Below are positions 10,561 through 20,721 of a stretch of 64,000 bases of DNA, piece after piece. A program made the translations under genes and the position numbers. This DNA is from Metopolophium dirhodum. Lineage: Eukaryota; Arthropoda; Insecta; Hemiptera; Aphididae. The DNA is taken from contig NC_083566.1 of NCBI RefSeq assembly GCF_019925205.1, positions 15,996,001 through 16,060,000 of the forward strand, given 5' to 3'. The notes under the pieces are model-generated. The model did no database searches. It worked only from the letters and a program-made list of their open reading frames with translations, and was not told where the DNA came from. Each line of letters opens with the position of its first letter. The first letter of the stretch is position 1.

Positions 10561-11918
10561 AAGTAGTGGTTCATAAACTTCACTAAAAAAATCGACATAA
10601 ATAGATAAATTAACATAATTAATAAATATTTTTTAAATTTTAATTATATTATATAGGTACAAAAAAATAATAATATAAGCAACAATAATAATATAAAAGT
10701 AATATTAATTAATAATTTTATATTATATTATATTATATGTATATTGTATACATTATACATTACTAAGTCATTAGGTTCTTAAAAACATATAGTTCAGTTA
10801 AAAAAAAATAAGTAATATTAATTGATAATTTTATATTATATTATATTATATGTATACATTATTACATTAATTTTGAATAAATATGCTATTATGGTATGAT
10901 ATTCAAAACTTACAAGCTCTTACCCAAACAGGTTTTAAGCTATTATTATGATGCTATTTTATTTAAGGTGACTGGTAAAACACATTTTACCTAAGGGTGA
11001 CCGCACACTGGTAAAGCAAAACTGCTTTAAAGCGACTAAAGTCTACTAAAGTCGCTTTATTATGACTTATCAAAAATAAAACCTTTATATTTTATGGAAA
11101 ACACGCATACTGATAAAGCGTAGTCAAAACAAAACATTTTTGTCTTCAGTCATGACCAATATTGTTTTATTGAAATAGAACGTGCGCTATTTTCATTAAT
11201 CATTGTCAAGCAGTCACTGGATAATTATATAAAAATTGTGCCAAATATTATTTATTTATGCTAAATTGACTACAATATAAAGGTAATTATACATTATATA
11301 TTATATATTATACATTATACATTTATACACTATATCTACAAGTACTGAAATACGTAATTTTGCATTGAAAACATTTATTTGATTTTTTTGTTTTTATTTT
11401 TAAGTACCTAATAATTTGTGAAAGAAATATAAATATCTATAACATTCATACAAACTAAATATTTTAACTATAATATAATAGTTCAAAATATGTTAGCATA
11501 TATTTTACTTTATTCTGGGATTTCTTGACACGCGCATGACATAAGAATTTAGAGCATTTAGACATGTTCTATTTCCAACAAATTGATTGAAGCTAGATTA
11601 TAAAAACTTAATAGGTGGGAATTTATAAATATCCACTGATGAATAGGATATACTAAAATCTGATCTATATTAGTTAGCGTATAACTATCTTGAATGCACG
11701 ATATATTATTTCTTTTTTCAAATGGATTTTCCTTGTGATATTTGTAAGAAATTACAAAGAAATACTCACTAGAGAGACATAAAAACATATTATATAATAC
11801 AAATAAAATTACTATCAGCTCGTGTTTAGCCTAAGAATGCGAATATTGTTTTTCCAAACAAATAAGTATGCTGATATCCTGATAACGTGGAATAAACTAG
11901 ACCATTCCATAATAATTT
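10561..11918. other. AT-rich DNA, no gene seen
   Basis: Two similar low-complexity blocks (about 10690-10740 and 10810-10860) repeat the same TAATATTAATTRATAATTT and TATATTATATTATA phrases. A small palindromic stretch at about 11031-11060 pairs GCGACTAAAGT with ACTTTAGTCGC. The minus-strand open frames at 11558-11788 and 11826-12008 show no protein-like features. Confidence 0.45.
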
Positions 11919-14361
11919 TAGATTCTGAGCGAAGCAATAATGTATTGATTTTACAATGATGTGTGTTTTTTTTTTTTTTAAATTTTTTTTTTTTGTGTCT
12001 GTCCTCACCTTTTAGGACAGTAAAAGTGCTTGAATTGTCTTCAACAGTAACTTTTCTGATAGGAAAGTGAATCTAGTTGGTACTTTGGGGGGTCAAAAGT
12101 AAAAATTTCCCAGTAGTTTTCAAAAGCGACGTGAAAAACAAAAGAAAAATTAAGGAAAAACGGGAATTTTTTTGGTTTTTGGTGTAACTCTAAAACAAAT
12201 GACCGTAGGGACATGAAATTTTGACTGGATGTTTATATTAGCATTTTCTATGCACCATAAAATTTACAAAATATTTTGACTCTTTTTGAGCTGTTTACGG
12301 CCATTGTCAGTTTTTAATTTTTTTGGTTTTTTTTTCTATAAATATCAATAAAATTTTATCTGTTGAGTAAAAAAGCTTGAAAATTTAATAGAAGGCTCCC
12401 AGGTTATTGTTTCAAAGGCAGATGAAAAAAATTAAAAATCCTTAGTCACAGTTTTTAATTATAAGCATTTAAAGTTCAAATTTTGACAAAATACGGAAAA
12501 ATCACGAAAAATAGCAAATTATTTTGAGTTGAGAATTCATAAAAATTTTTCTTTTTAAATCTAAGATTTGAAAATGTAATATAAGATTGCTCATAAGTTT
12601 GTCTACCTTTATCAAAAAAAAAATGTCTAGAAGAAACTTAAATTAAATTTTTATGAGCGTCTGAAATTTATATTTTTACAACATTTGATATTTACTCGAT
12701 TTCTCATGTAACAATTTTCTTATTTTATTGTAATTAAAAAACGAATGACTGTAGATACTTGAAAATTTCACTGAATGTTTATATTAGCATTTTCTATACA
12801 CCATAAAATGTTGAAAATATTTTGACTCTTTTTGAGCTGTTTACGGAAATATATCTTAAATCGTGGCTGTTGCATTTATAAATATTTGATGATAAAAACA
12901 AAAAAGGTGGATAAGTGGATGTCGCTCTGCTGTACAGTAGGTTAGAAGTGGGTCACTGTAATGGATGGTGTTAAATTTGAATTCAATGATATAATATCAT
13001 TGTATAAGAAAAACGATTCTGAGCGATAACGGTCAGTCAGCCTATGATTTTACCAAGTATATTTGATGATATTATTGTGAATAAAGTAATTTATATATAA
13101 CCTATTTACTCGGAGCCTTGTTTTAAATTTTCAATCTTTAGCCATAAAAGTTAAACATTTTTTACATTTTTAACCACAAAATAATTAATAAATTATAAAT
13201 TTGATAAATGTTGTCAAAATTTGAACTTTAAATGCTTATAAAAAAAAATTGTGCCTATGTATTTTTAATATTTTTCAACTGCTATTAAAACGATATATCA
13301 GGAGCCTTATATTAAATTTTCACGCTTTTTTACCCAACAAATAAAAATTTATTGATATTTATAGAAAAAAAAACTAAAAAAATTAAAAACTGACAATGTC
13401 CGTAAACAGCTCAAAAAATGTCAAAATATTTTCAACATTTTATGGTGTATAGAAAAAGCTAATATGAACATTCAGTGAAATTTTCAAGTATCTACAGTCA
13501 TTCGTTTTTTAATTACAATAAAATAAGAAAATTGTTACATGAGAAATGGAGTAAATATCAAATGTTGTAAAAATATAAATTTCAGACGCTCATAAAAATT
13601 TAATTTAAGTTTCTTCTAGACATTTTTTTTTTTGATAAAGGTAGACAAACTTATGAGTAATCTTATATTACATTTTCAAATCTTAGATTTAAAAAGAAAA
13701 ATTTTTATGAATTCTCAACTCAAAATAATTTGCTATTTTTCGTGATTTTTCCGTATTTTGTCAAAATTTGAACTTTAAATGCTTATAAAAAAAAATTGTG
13801 CCTATGTATTTTTAATATTTTTCAACTGCTATTAAAACGATATATCAGGAGCCTTATATTAAATTTTCACGCTTTTTTACCCAACAAATAAAAATTTATT
13901 GATATTTATAGAAAAAAAAACTAAAAAAATTGAAAACTGACAATGGCCGTAAACAGCTCAAAAAGAGTCAAAATATTTTGTAAATTTTATGGTGTATAGA
14001 AAATGCTAATATAAACATTCAGTCAAAATTTCATGTCCCTACGGTCATTTGTTTTAGAGTTACACCAAAAACCAAAATCGATTTTCTCGAAAACAGATTT
14101 TGCGTAAAAATTCCCGTTTTTCCTTAATTTTTCTTTTGTTTTTCACGTCGCTTGTGAAAACTACTGGGAAATTTTTACTTTTGACCCCCCAAAGTACCAA
14201 CTAGATTCACTTTCCTATCAGAAAAGTTACTATTGAAGAAAATCCAAGCACTTTTACTGTCCTAAAAGGTGATGACAGACACAAAAATAAAAAAAAAAAT
14301 AAAAAAAAAAACACACATCATTGTAGAATCAATACATTCATCGCTTCGCTCAGAATCTAAA
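11919..14361. repeat. Long foldback made of two inverted copies of repeat R1
   Basis: Both outer ends carry the R1 terminus (GATTCTGAGCGAAGC at the left, its complement at the right). Arms of about 0.9 kb (11919-12850 and about 13390-14361) are near-perfect inverted copies across long blocks, for example 12710-12845 against 13400-13560. The right half contains a unit of about 550 bp twice in tandem; 13208-13438 and 13758-13989 are almost identical. The centre holds the other R1 terminus at 12900-13030. No protein coding was seen. Confidence 0.8.
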
Positions 14362-14479
14362 ATGATAGCGTAAAGGGAGCCAATAATAATCAAATATACA
14401 CATGAGCGGGAATTTTGAATTTGTTAGCTTTTGTTAGCGTGTTTTTTTGATATCCATTCACGCAACTATTTTATTTCTG

Positions 14480-15230
14480 ACAAAAATCCTAGTCAATATG
14501 CAATAAACTGTATATTTCAACCATGTTCCATACGGAGGAGCTTTTTCCACACTGCATGGCTGTGGAAAATGTTCAAACAATTATGACTCTTTTTTACAGA
14601 CATGATCAATTTTCAACATTTTGTAAATTATTTTTCAGTTAGAAATTCATAAAAGTTTTAACATTTCTCAAAAGTTTTAATTGATATTTTGTTATATTTC
14701 CAAAACGAATAAACTTAGATTCTTGAAATTTTGATATTAGTATTTGCCATACATGGTAAAATTTTCAAACTTTTTTGATTTTTTCTAGTTACTTATAGTT
14801 ATAATAATTTTTTCAAATTTTATACCCAGTTAGAAATGCATAAAAGTTTTTGTTTCCATGCTAACATTAGACATTTTAATAGAAGGTTTCTAACAAGTTT
14901 TTCTACCTCCATTAAAAAGAAAAAGTTCATCAGAGAGTCACACTGTTTGATACATTTTCGATTTTTATAAATTTTTTTTTTAACTTTAAAATTTGATTAT
15001 TTATTCAATGATGATATGTTGATACAACGTCTCTAATCAGAATCGTTTTTCGTATACAATAATTCATCATTGAATTTAAATATAACACATCCATTACAAT
15101 GACATGTTCTACAACTACTGTACAGCAGCCAGTACCCACTTGTGACTTGTCCATGTTTTTTATAATGTTAAAATTATTTTTTAAACAATTATAATCGAAT
15201 AAAAAATGCCACATCATCTTGACACGTATG
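14480..15230. repeat. Diverged R1-family copy
   Basis: Shared phrases include GAAATTCATAAAAGTTTT and, at 15030-15160, the R1 inner terminus (AATCGTTTTTCGTATAC ... CATTACAATGACA ... TACAGCAG). It is clearly more diverged than 11919-14361. A short run of three TTAGGT units at 15315-15330 follows it. Confidence 0.6.
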
Positions 15231-15388
15231 CTACAAAACCACTACGACTGGACGCGTCTTAACACATGAGTCCCTGTTACACAATGCTAACGAATTTCAT
15301 AACCACAAGCCTAGTTAGGTTAGGTTAGGTAAAATACATTTTTACGATATTGGATTTTCATAGGTAAATTAAAGAATATTCATCAATC

Positions 15389-15575
15389 AATTTTCAATAA
15401 TTTAATGTAATTTAAAAACGAATGAACCTAGATACTTGCCATTTTTACTAAATATTAAAACGACCATTATCCATATGTAATAATATTTTCAAACAATTTT
15501 GAAACTTTTTCAGCTATTAATAGCCATGAGAAATTTTTTAAATGTTGTAAATTATTATTTAGTTATAAATTCTTA
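15389..15575. repeat. Left part of an R1-family copy split by nested insertions
   Basis: It ends with AGTTATAAATTCTTA (15561-15575). The family continues at 24016 with AGTTAGAAATTCATA, and the rest of the copy follows to about 24775. The 13-of-15 match is both repeat homology and a likely decayed target duplication of the LINE insertion between the two halves. Confidence 0.65.
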
Positions 15576-17103
15576 TTTGGCCAGTGATCGATGAAGCACT
15601 CAGGAAAAAGGAGACCCCTGAGTACCTAGTTCTTATGATTCGCTCCTGGCTATCTGATAGGGAGCTCCTGGTCGGTGACCAAAGAGCCTCCAAACCCGTC
15701 GCGTCCCCCAGGGGTTGGTTCTGGGACCTATCTTGTGGAACGTTTCTTATGATGACCTTCTTAACATAGCTGTACCACCGGGTGTCCAACTGGTTGGCTT
15801 CGCGGATGACCTAGCGGTCGTGGGCGTGGCCAGGATGGGTGAGCTTCTCGAGAGCCTGGTCAACCCAGTGCTCGAGAAGATTTACGGTTGGATGGCTGGC
15901 CGCGGACTGCAGCTTGCCCACCACAAGACCAAAGCCGTCATGCTGACAAAGAGGAGGGCCTACAACCCCCCTCGTCTAAACATCGCAGGCCAGCCTATCA
16001 CCCTTAGCTAACACCTAAGGTACTTGGGGGTCATCCTGGACACGCGGCTCTCCTTCGGGAAGCACGTGGAAACGATGGCCAGCATAGCGTCTGCCTAACA
16101 TCAGCGGTCCATGCCAGTGGAAAAGGAGAATACTTGGTTCGGTAGTAGAGAGCCAGCTCCTCTATGCGGCCCCGGTCTGGTCTACGTCCATCAGCGCTAT
16201 AGCAAAGTACACGACGAATCTGAGGAGACCCTAGGGTCAAGCTGCGCTGATCGCGTGGGCAATCGGGCCTACAGGACGGTCTCTAACGAAGCCGCCTTTC
16301 TACTGGCGGACATGCCCCCCGTAGATCTTGTGGCTGAAGAGAAGCGGAGGGTGAAGGTCAGGCTGTCTGAGGACCCCCTACCTGGCGCTCCTCCCCTTTC
16401 CAAGGCCAAAATCAAGAAAGATGAAAGGAAAACCGCCATTTCCAACTGGCAAACGAAGTGGAGTGCCATCGGCCGTCTCATACCAGACCTAGTCAACAAC
16501 AGGACTACACCGAGAACTCCTTGGACCTACTAAATGACTCAAGCACTCACTGGGCATGAGTGCTTCTAGTATCACCCCCGCCGCTTTGTCAGAGTTCCTA
16601 GCCCCAGCTGCAAGCATTGCCCCTCTGGATCAGACACCGCCAAACACACGATATTCCACTGCCCCAACTGGAATGGGTATCGTACTGAACTTCGGGAGCG
16701 GGTGGGATGCCCCCCAGAGGCTGTAGATGTACAGGATATACTGTGCGGACCGGTCTTTGGAGATCTCCCGGTTGATCTCCAAGAGAAGACAATAGCCCTT
16801 CGCGATGCAGAGGAGACGTTCAGGATATTCTACAAAATGGTGGAGGAGATCTTGACCCTCGAAGAGGAAAAGAGGGCTAGTCAGGCGGCTGAAGCTGCAG
16901 GTGAGTGACCAATCAAGCGCGTGAAGCGAGAGTGGCAGGTTACGGCCGGCTCGAGAAGTTCAGAACGGGAAGTCTAGGCGGTGGCTGATTTAGGCCGGCC
17001 CGAAAAGAGGACCACCCTCTGAACAAGATGTCTAGGATGGCTGGCTTAGGATGGAAGACTTCTGTTTCGGCTCAGTTTGTAATTGAATAAATATAAAAAA
17101 AAA
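15576..17103 (+). pseudogene. 5'-truncated LINE reverse transcriptase (Jockey/R1/I-like group), broken
   Basis: Frames in succession read EALRKKETPEYLVLMIRSWL, then GWFWDL / MVLGPILWN (the RT region normally SVLGP.LWN), then LVGFADDLAVVG with the catalytic DD, then GWMAGRGLQLAHHKTKAVML and YLGVILDTRLSFGKHV. A C-terminal segment has C..C, DTAKHTIFHCPNW and FYKMVEEILTLEEEKRA, like the gag-type zinc motif and tail found after RT in such LINEs. There are several frameshifts and stops (near 15715, 16010, 16097), and it lacks the endonuclease and the N-terminal RT. It is much more GC-rich than the flanks. A poly(A)-like run is at 17093-17103. Confidence 0.85.
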
Positions 17104-17183
17104 AACTAGTGGACTGTATAAATGATTGATAATAAAAACTATTTTAATTACGTTTAATATAATGAGTGATTATTAGTTTACGT

Positions 17184-17790
17184 TGTAACGTCTCCTCTTC
17201 ACCTGGGCTCTTACCCGTTTCGGTGTCGTTTTGTTTTTATTAACGAGGTCTCGGAGACTCGACCTCGGTGTGTGATATTATTACTAGGGATCAGGGTTAC
17301 CTTATGTGAAGCAAGTACTCAACGTAATGTATATATATATATATATATCTGTTATTGATGTATTATTATTATTTACTACAAGTTACAATATTGAAATATA
17401 CTTATAAATTATAACTCCGGGCTACCGATCGGGCCATGGTGTGTCGTGGGTGCCGATGTCCAAATGTGGGTTGAGCTGGTCGTCCGCAGGTCCTCTTCAG
17501 GTCGTTGTCAGCCCTCGAGTTCCACTATCGACCACCTCACTGTCTCTTCATTCTTGACAATCCAACTATCAACCGCCGACTCCATTCTATCGACTACCTC
17601 ACTGTCGACTCTATCATCACTGACCCCCGCCAGGCGTCCAGGTCGGTATTTACACGATGTGAGCTAAACATCGCGTCAGCATAATATACATTTCATATAT
17701 ATATACACATTTGTCATTACTAACACTCAGCATATTAGCCGTGCTCAACGTAGGGAGTAATGTACGATGTCGATGACGATAATTGTTACA
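17184..17790 (-). repeat. 3' LTR (607 bp) of the retrotransposon
   Basis: It matches 22968-23569 except for a 5-bp length difference near 17350 and a T/C change near 17232. A short purine-rich stretch (minus strand GGACAAGGGG, about 17793-17802) lies just inside and is a candidate polypurine tract. Confidence 0.92.
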
Positions 17791-18350
17791 TGTACCCCTT
17801 GTCCATTTAAATCTGGACCCCAGATTTGGGAAGTCAAGCAACGGTAGCTGTGTTAGTGGTAGTGTTGTATTTTCTGATTTCATGTTCATTGTTCATCCAG
17901 TAGCAAAGAATAACGGTACTCCAACCTCCTCCGACTGTATTTTCTTGCTTGGACTGTGAAACATGATTTTTTTAGGTATACAAACACCAAGCCACCAAGG
18001 CAATGGTCATGCGTATATAATAATATTAATAATATATCGTCGCCGTCGTGCAAAAAGTGTCTAAGTGCAAAAAATGACCAAGTGAAATAATATGGCCAAA
18101 TAGTTACCATAGTCCTCCAATAACTATAGAAAAAAACGACCAAGTGAAAATGTTAAATATATACCAAGTTATGTCTAGTGTTTTAACTAGTACAAAACCT
18201 AATTACATAATTTAGTACATAATTTTTATTAATCAAAACTGTACTAGTTAACTATAAATAAACTCAACAGTAGAGCACCAATTTTTGGCTAAACTTGGAT
18301 TGGTTGTTAATTCAATAACGCAGTATTTTTACATTAAAAATGTATTTTTT

Positions 18351-18551
18351 TCAAAATTTCTCGACAAAAACGGAAATATTTACATGTGTTAGTAAGATAA
18401 ATTCACTCGAATATACTCTCATTTTATAAATTGGTTCATAATAAATACCCGATCCATGTCCTTGGTAGTTGTCGATAATTGTCTCTTCTGTTTGCAACGT
18501 ATCTGGTATTATCACGCTTAATGCTAGAACAACTGTAACTATTGCGAACAT
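18351..18551 (-). pseudogene. Env-like N-terminal remnant of the retrotransposon
   Basis: A 66-residue frame opens with a signal-peptide-like segment (MFAIVTVVLALSV). It has a YYEPIYKMRVYSSEFIL stretch reminiscent of the N-terminal region of insect errantivirus envelope proteins, then stops. Its position between pol and the 3' LTR is where env lies in such elements. Only this short part is recognisable; the remainder down to 17791 has no clear envelope features. The assignment rests on weak similarity and position. Confidence 0.45.
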
Positions 18552-19023
18552 TTTACAATTTATTAAATTAAAACGAAATGATTAATTATAATATAGTATA
18601 AAGATTGCCGATTAAATATTATTAATGTTAAATATTAAATTACAATTTTAAAAACGATAGTTATGACACATTGTTCATTGACTGTCGTAGTCACGCTCTA
18701 GGTGTGTTATTATAATATCATTCGCTAATGTATACGCTATATATATATCCTTACTTATAATATTAATAATATTATAATATATGCCCATGAATGAAATTGT
18801 GCTGAATTAATATTTATGTTGTTCACTCATTGACCTATATTTATTCAGCTAAAATACCAAACTGTTAAAAATTACGTTATATACCTACACTATAATATTA
18901 TATTAAAATCTATCGTTAGGAAATGAAGTGATGAACACACACATTTTTTTTTACAAATAACTTAGCTTCGTTAATATTGCTTAACAATATTAAGAAATTA
19001 AGTAGTTGTGAAATATATTATGG

Positions 19024-19081
19024 TGGTCTCTCGACAGTAATATTATTTACAACGTGGTAAATAATATGTTGTGAGAGACCA
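19024..19081. repeat. 58-nt near-perfect hairpin in the element's 3' region
   Basis: TGGTCTCTC at 19024-19032 pairs with GAGAGACCA at 19073-19081, and the pairing continues through the ATATTATTTAC / GTAAATAATAT segment, leaving a loop of about 6 nt. It lies between the protease-OTU stop and the Env-like scrap, near where pol sequence is missing. Confidence 0.8.
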
Positions 19082-19176
19082 TGCAAATTGTCTTTATATT
19101 TTAATATTTTTAATTACATTTAATATTGTGTGGGGACCCTAGCTCATATCTATCCGAAAATGTATTTTTTCTTGTA

Positions 19177-20715
19177 TTAATCTTTACTGTCGTGAGGTAG
19201 ATTTTGGTCGACTTTTTGAAATGCCATATAAGGTTTTATATTTCTATCTTGGCAAAGAATATTTGGATTGTTTGAATTTAATAAAATGTGTTTTATTTCG
19301 CGAACTTCGGTCAATGGACAATTTGCGCGTTTTAAGTCGTTTTCATTGTTTATTACCTCGGTTTCGGGTAACTTGATTGCTTCTAACATTTTCCTTTCCC
19401 TTAGCAAAGCACGAGAAGTATGAAGAGAACGAAAATCATGCGTAAAAGTAACTTGTGTCATTTCTAGGTCGGGATTATCATATTTTTTGTCATAACATCC
19501 TGGTGTCCAATGATCATTTTCAAAAAAAACTACTAGAAATTTCCTACCTGGTTTATAAAACCCTAAACCTGCAGTTTTTTTAGAATTTTCGTAATTTGGG
19601 CATATGATTATTAAATTGAAATTATAAAAATCAGCTACTGCTGCTACGTCCTCACCGTCTAACCAAATTGGTTTTTCGTGTAAATTTAAATCAAGTAAAT
19701 GGGAAATGGTTTCTGCAGTTACATAAATATTTTCGTGCGCCAGCATTACTGTCAACGCATATATTGCACAAAATCCGTCTCCCGGGACCTCAATCAACTT
19801 ACTACTACATCTAACAATTTCACGTAACGTCGGCTGAATTAATATTAAATTTCTCATTTTTTCAATTTTGTTGTCATTATCCGTATCCCTATTTAATGTA
19901 GTTTCATCAACTATTTTTTCAATTTTCAATTTAATATTATCTAACATTCTACGTTTTTGATCGAATTCCAAAACAACTAAACCTTTATCACCTGTTAAAA
20001 CTATCTGTTTATTAACAAAATTTATTTTGGCTTGATATAATTCTAAAAAGTCTGTACCTATTAAACTAGGTCCAACTAAGTTCCTAACTACCATGCATTT
20101 AATAAGGAATTTAATATTTTCGAACACAACAACTGTATTAATAATACCAAGTAGTTCTAAATCGGAACCGTTTGCCGCAATTAGCTTTACGCAATCGATT
20201 GCCTTTGGAGTGATTCCTACTGGTAAATTGTCAGCATTAATTATAGACGCAGTGGCCCCTGTGTCTATTACAAAATTATGTTCTATGTTTTCAATTTTGC
20301 CTACTACCTCAAGTCTTTGACCTGGTTCGAATGCTGCCGGAAGCGAGGTCGGATTACACGTCGTTATACATTTTTGTATCGTATTGTCATTATTTTTTTG
20401 CTTTTCAACAGTTACTGAATTTTTACTTGCGAATTTGTGATGAATATTATGGTCACTCATGACTGCTACTTTTTTTTCATTGAATAAACTATCTATATTA
20501 TAATCGTCTATGTCAGTGTTTTTATTAATATCAATTTCATTATGTTTATCGTTAATTTTTAAGTTTTTTAATTGTTTTGGAATTGGAAATAAGGTTTCGT
20601 CATTTTTATATTTTTTCGCTATTATTGTTTCCAACAATGTTGTACTAGAAATGGTATCGTTAGAATTTTTTTGCTGGCATAGAGGGAGTCTAACCACTCT
20701 CTCTTGCCTTAATAG
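19177..20715 (-). CDS. pro: Retroviral-type aspartic protease fused to OTU-like cysteine protease domain
   Basis: This frame opens through the Gag stop in the -1 frame and needs no start codon of its own. Numbering from the GTG codon at 20697, residues 120-220 form a pepsin-like retroviral protease: active-site motif FVIDTGATASII (Asp145) and a later hydrophobic-Gly signature LIGTDFL. After a linker, residues 300-400 match an OTU fold: PGDGFCAIYAL with catalytic-type Asp307 and Cys310, WLDGEDVAAVADFY, NLIIICPNY, and FFENDHWTPG with His396. OTU enzymes usually cleave ubiquitin or polyproteins; the role here is unknown. The frame stops about 110 residues after the OTU domain, with no reverse transcriptase following, although RT normally comes after protease in Gypsy Pol. 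Confidence is high for protease and good for OTU. Confidence 0.85.
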   Translation of the reverse strand, partial: LLRQERVVRLPLCQQKNSNDTISSTTLLETIIAKKYKNDETLFPIPKQLKNLKINDKHNEIDINKNTDIDDYNIDSLFNEKKVAVMSDHNIHHKFASKNSVTVEKQKNNDNTIQKCITTCNPTSLPAAFEPGQRLEVVGKIENIEHNFVIDTGATASIINADNLPVGITPKAIDCVKLIAANGSDLELLGIINTVVVFENIKFLIKCMVVRNLVGPSLIGTDFLELYQAKINFVNKQIVLTGDKGLVVLEFDQKRRMLDNIKLKIEKIVDETTLNRDTDNDNKIEKMRNLILIQPTLREIVRCSSKLIEVPGDGFCAIYALTVMLAHENIYVTAETISHLLDLNLHEKPIWLDGEDVAAVADFYNFNLIIICPNYENSKKTAGLGFYKPGRKFLVVFFENDHWTPGCYDKKYDNPDLEMTQVTFTHDFRSLHTSRALLRERKMLEAIKLPETEVINNENDLKRANCPLTEVREIKHILLNSNNPNILCQDRNIKPYMAFQKVDQNLPHDSKD

Positions 20716-20721
20716 TTTTTT
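20676..20721 (-). promoter_or_regulatory. Programmed -1 ribosomal frameshift signal (Gag to Pro-OTU)
   Basis: Minus-strand heptamer A AAA AAC occupies 20721-20715, in the Gag reading frame (CAA AAA AAC). A 6-nt spacer (20714-20709) contains the Gag stop. The stem then pairs 20708-20696 (GGCAAGAGAGAGT) with 20689-20676 (ACTCCCTCTATGCC), about 12 pairs with one bulge and one mismatch, and a 6-nt loop. Heptamer, spacer and stem match the classic retroviral arrangement. Without the shift Gag terminates; with it Gag-Pro-OTU is made. Confidence 0.85.

Noticed and set aside
15315..15330. TTAGGT units resembling the insect telomere repeat (also at 52061-52077)
   Set aside because: Only about three units, inside dispersed repeats; not evidence of a telomere.
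17650..18143. Minus-strand frames as an envelope C-terminus
   Set aside because: They overlap the 3' LTR boundary and show no recognisable envelope motifs; kept only as non-coding remnant.
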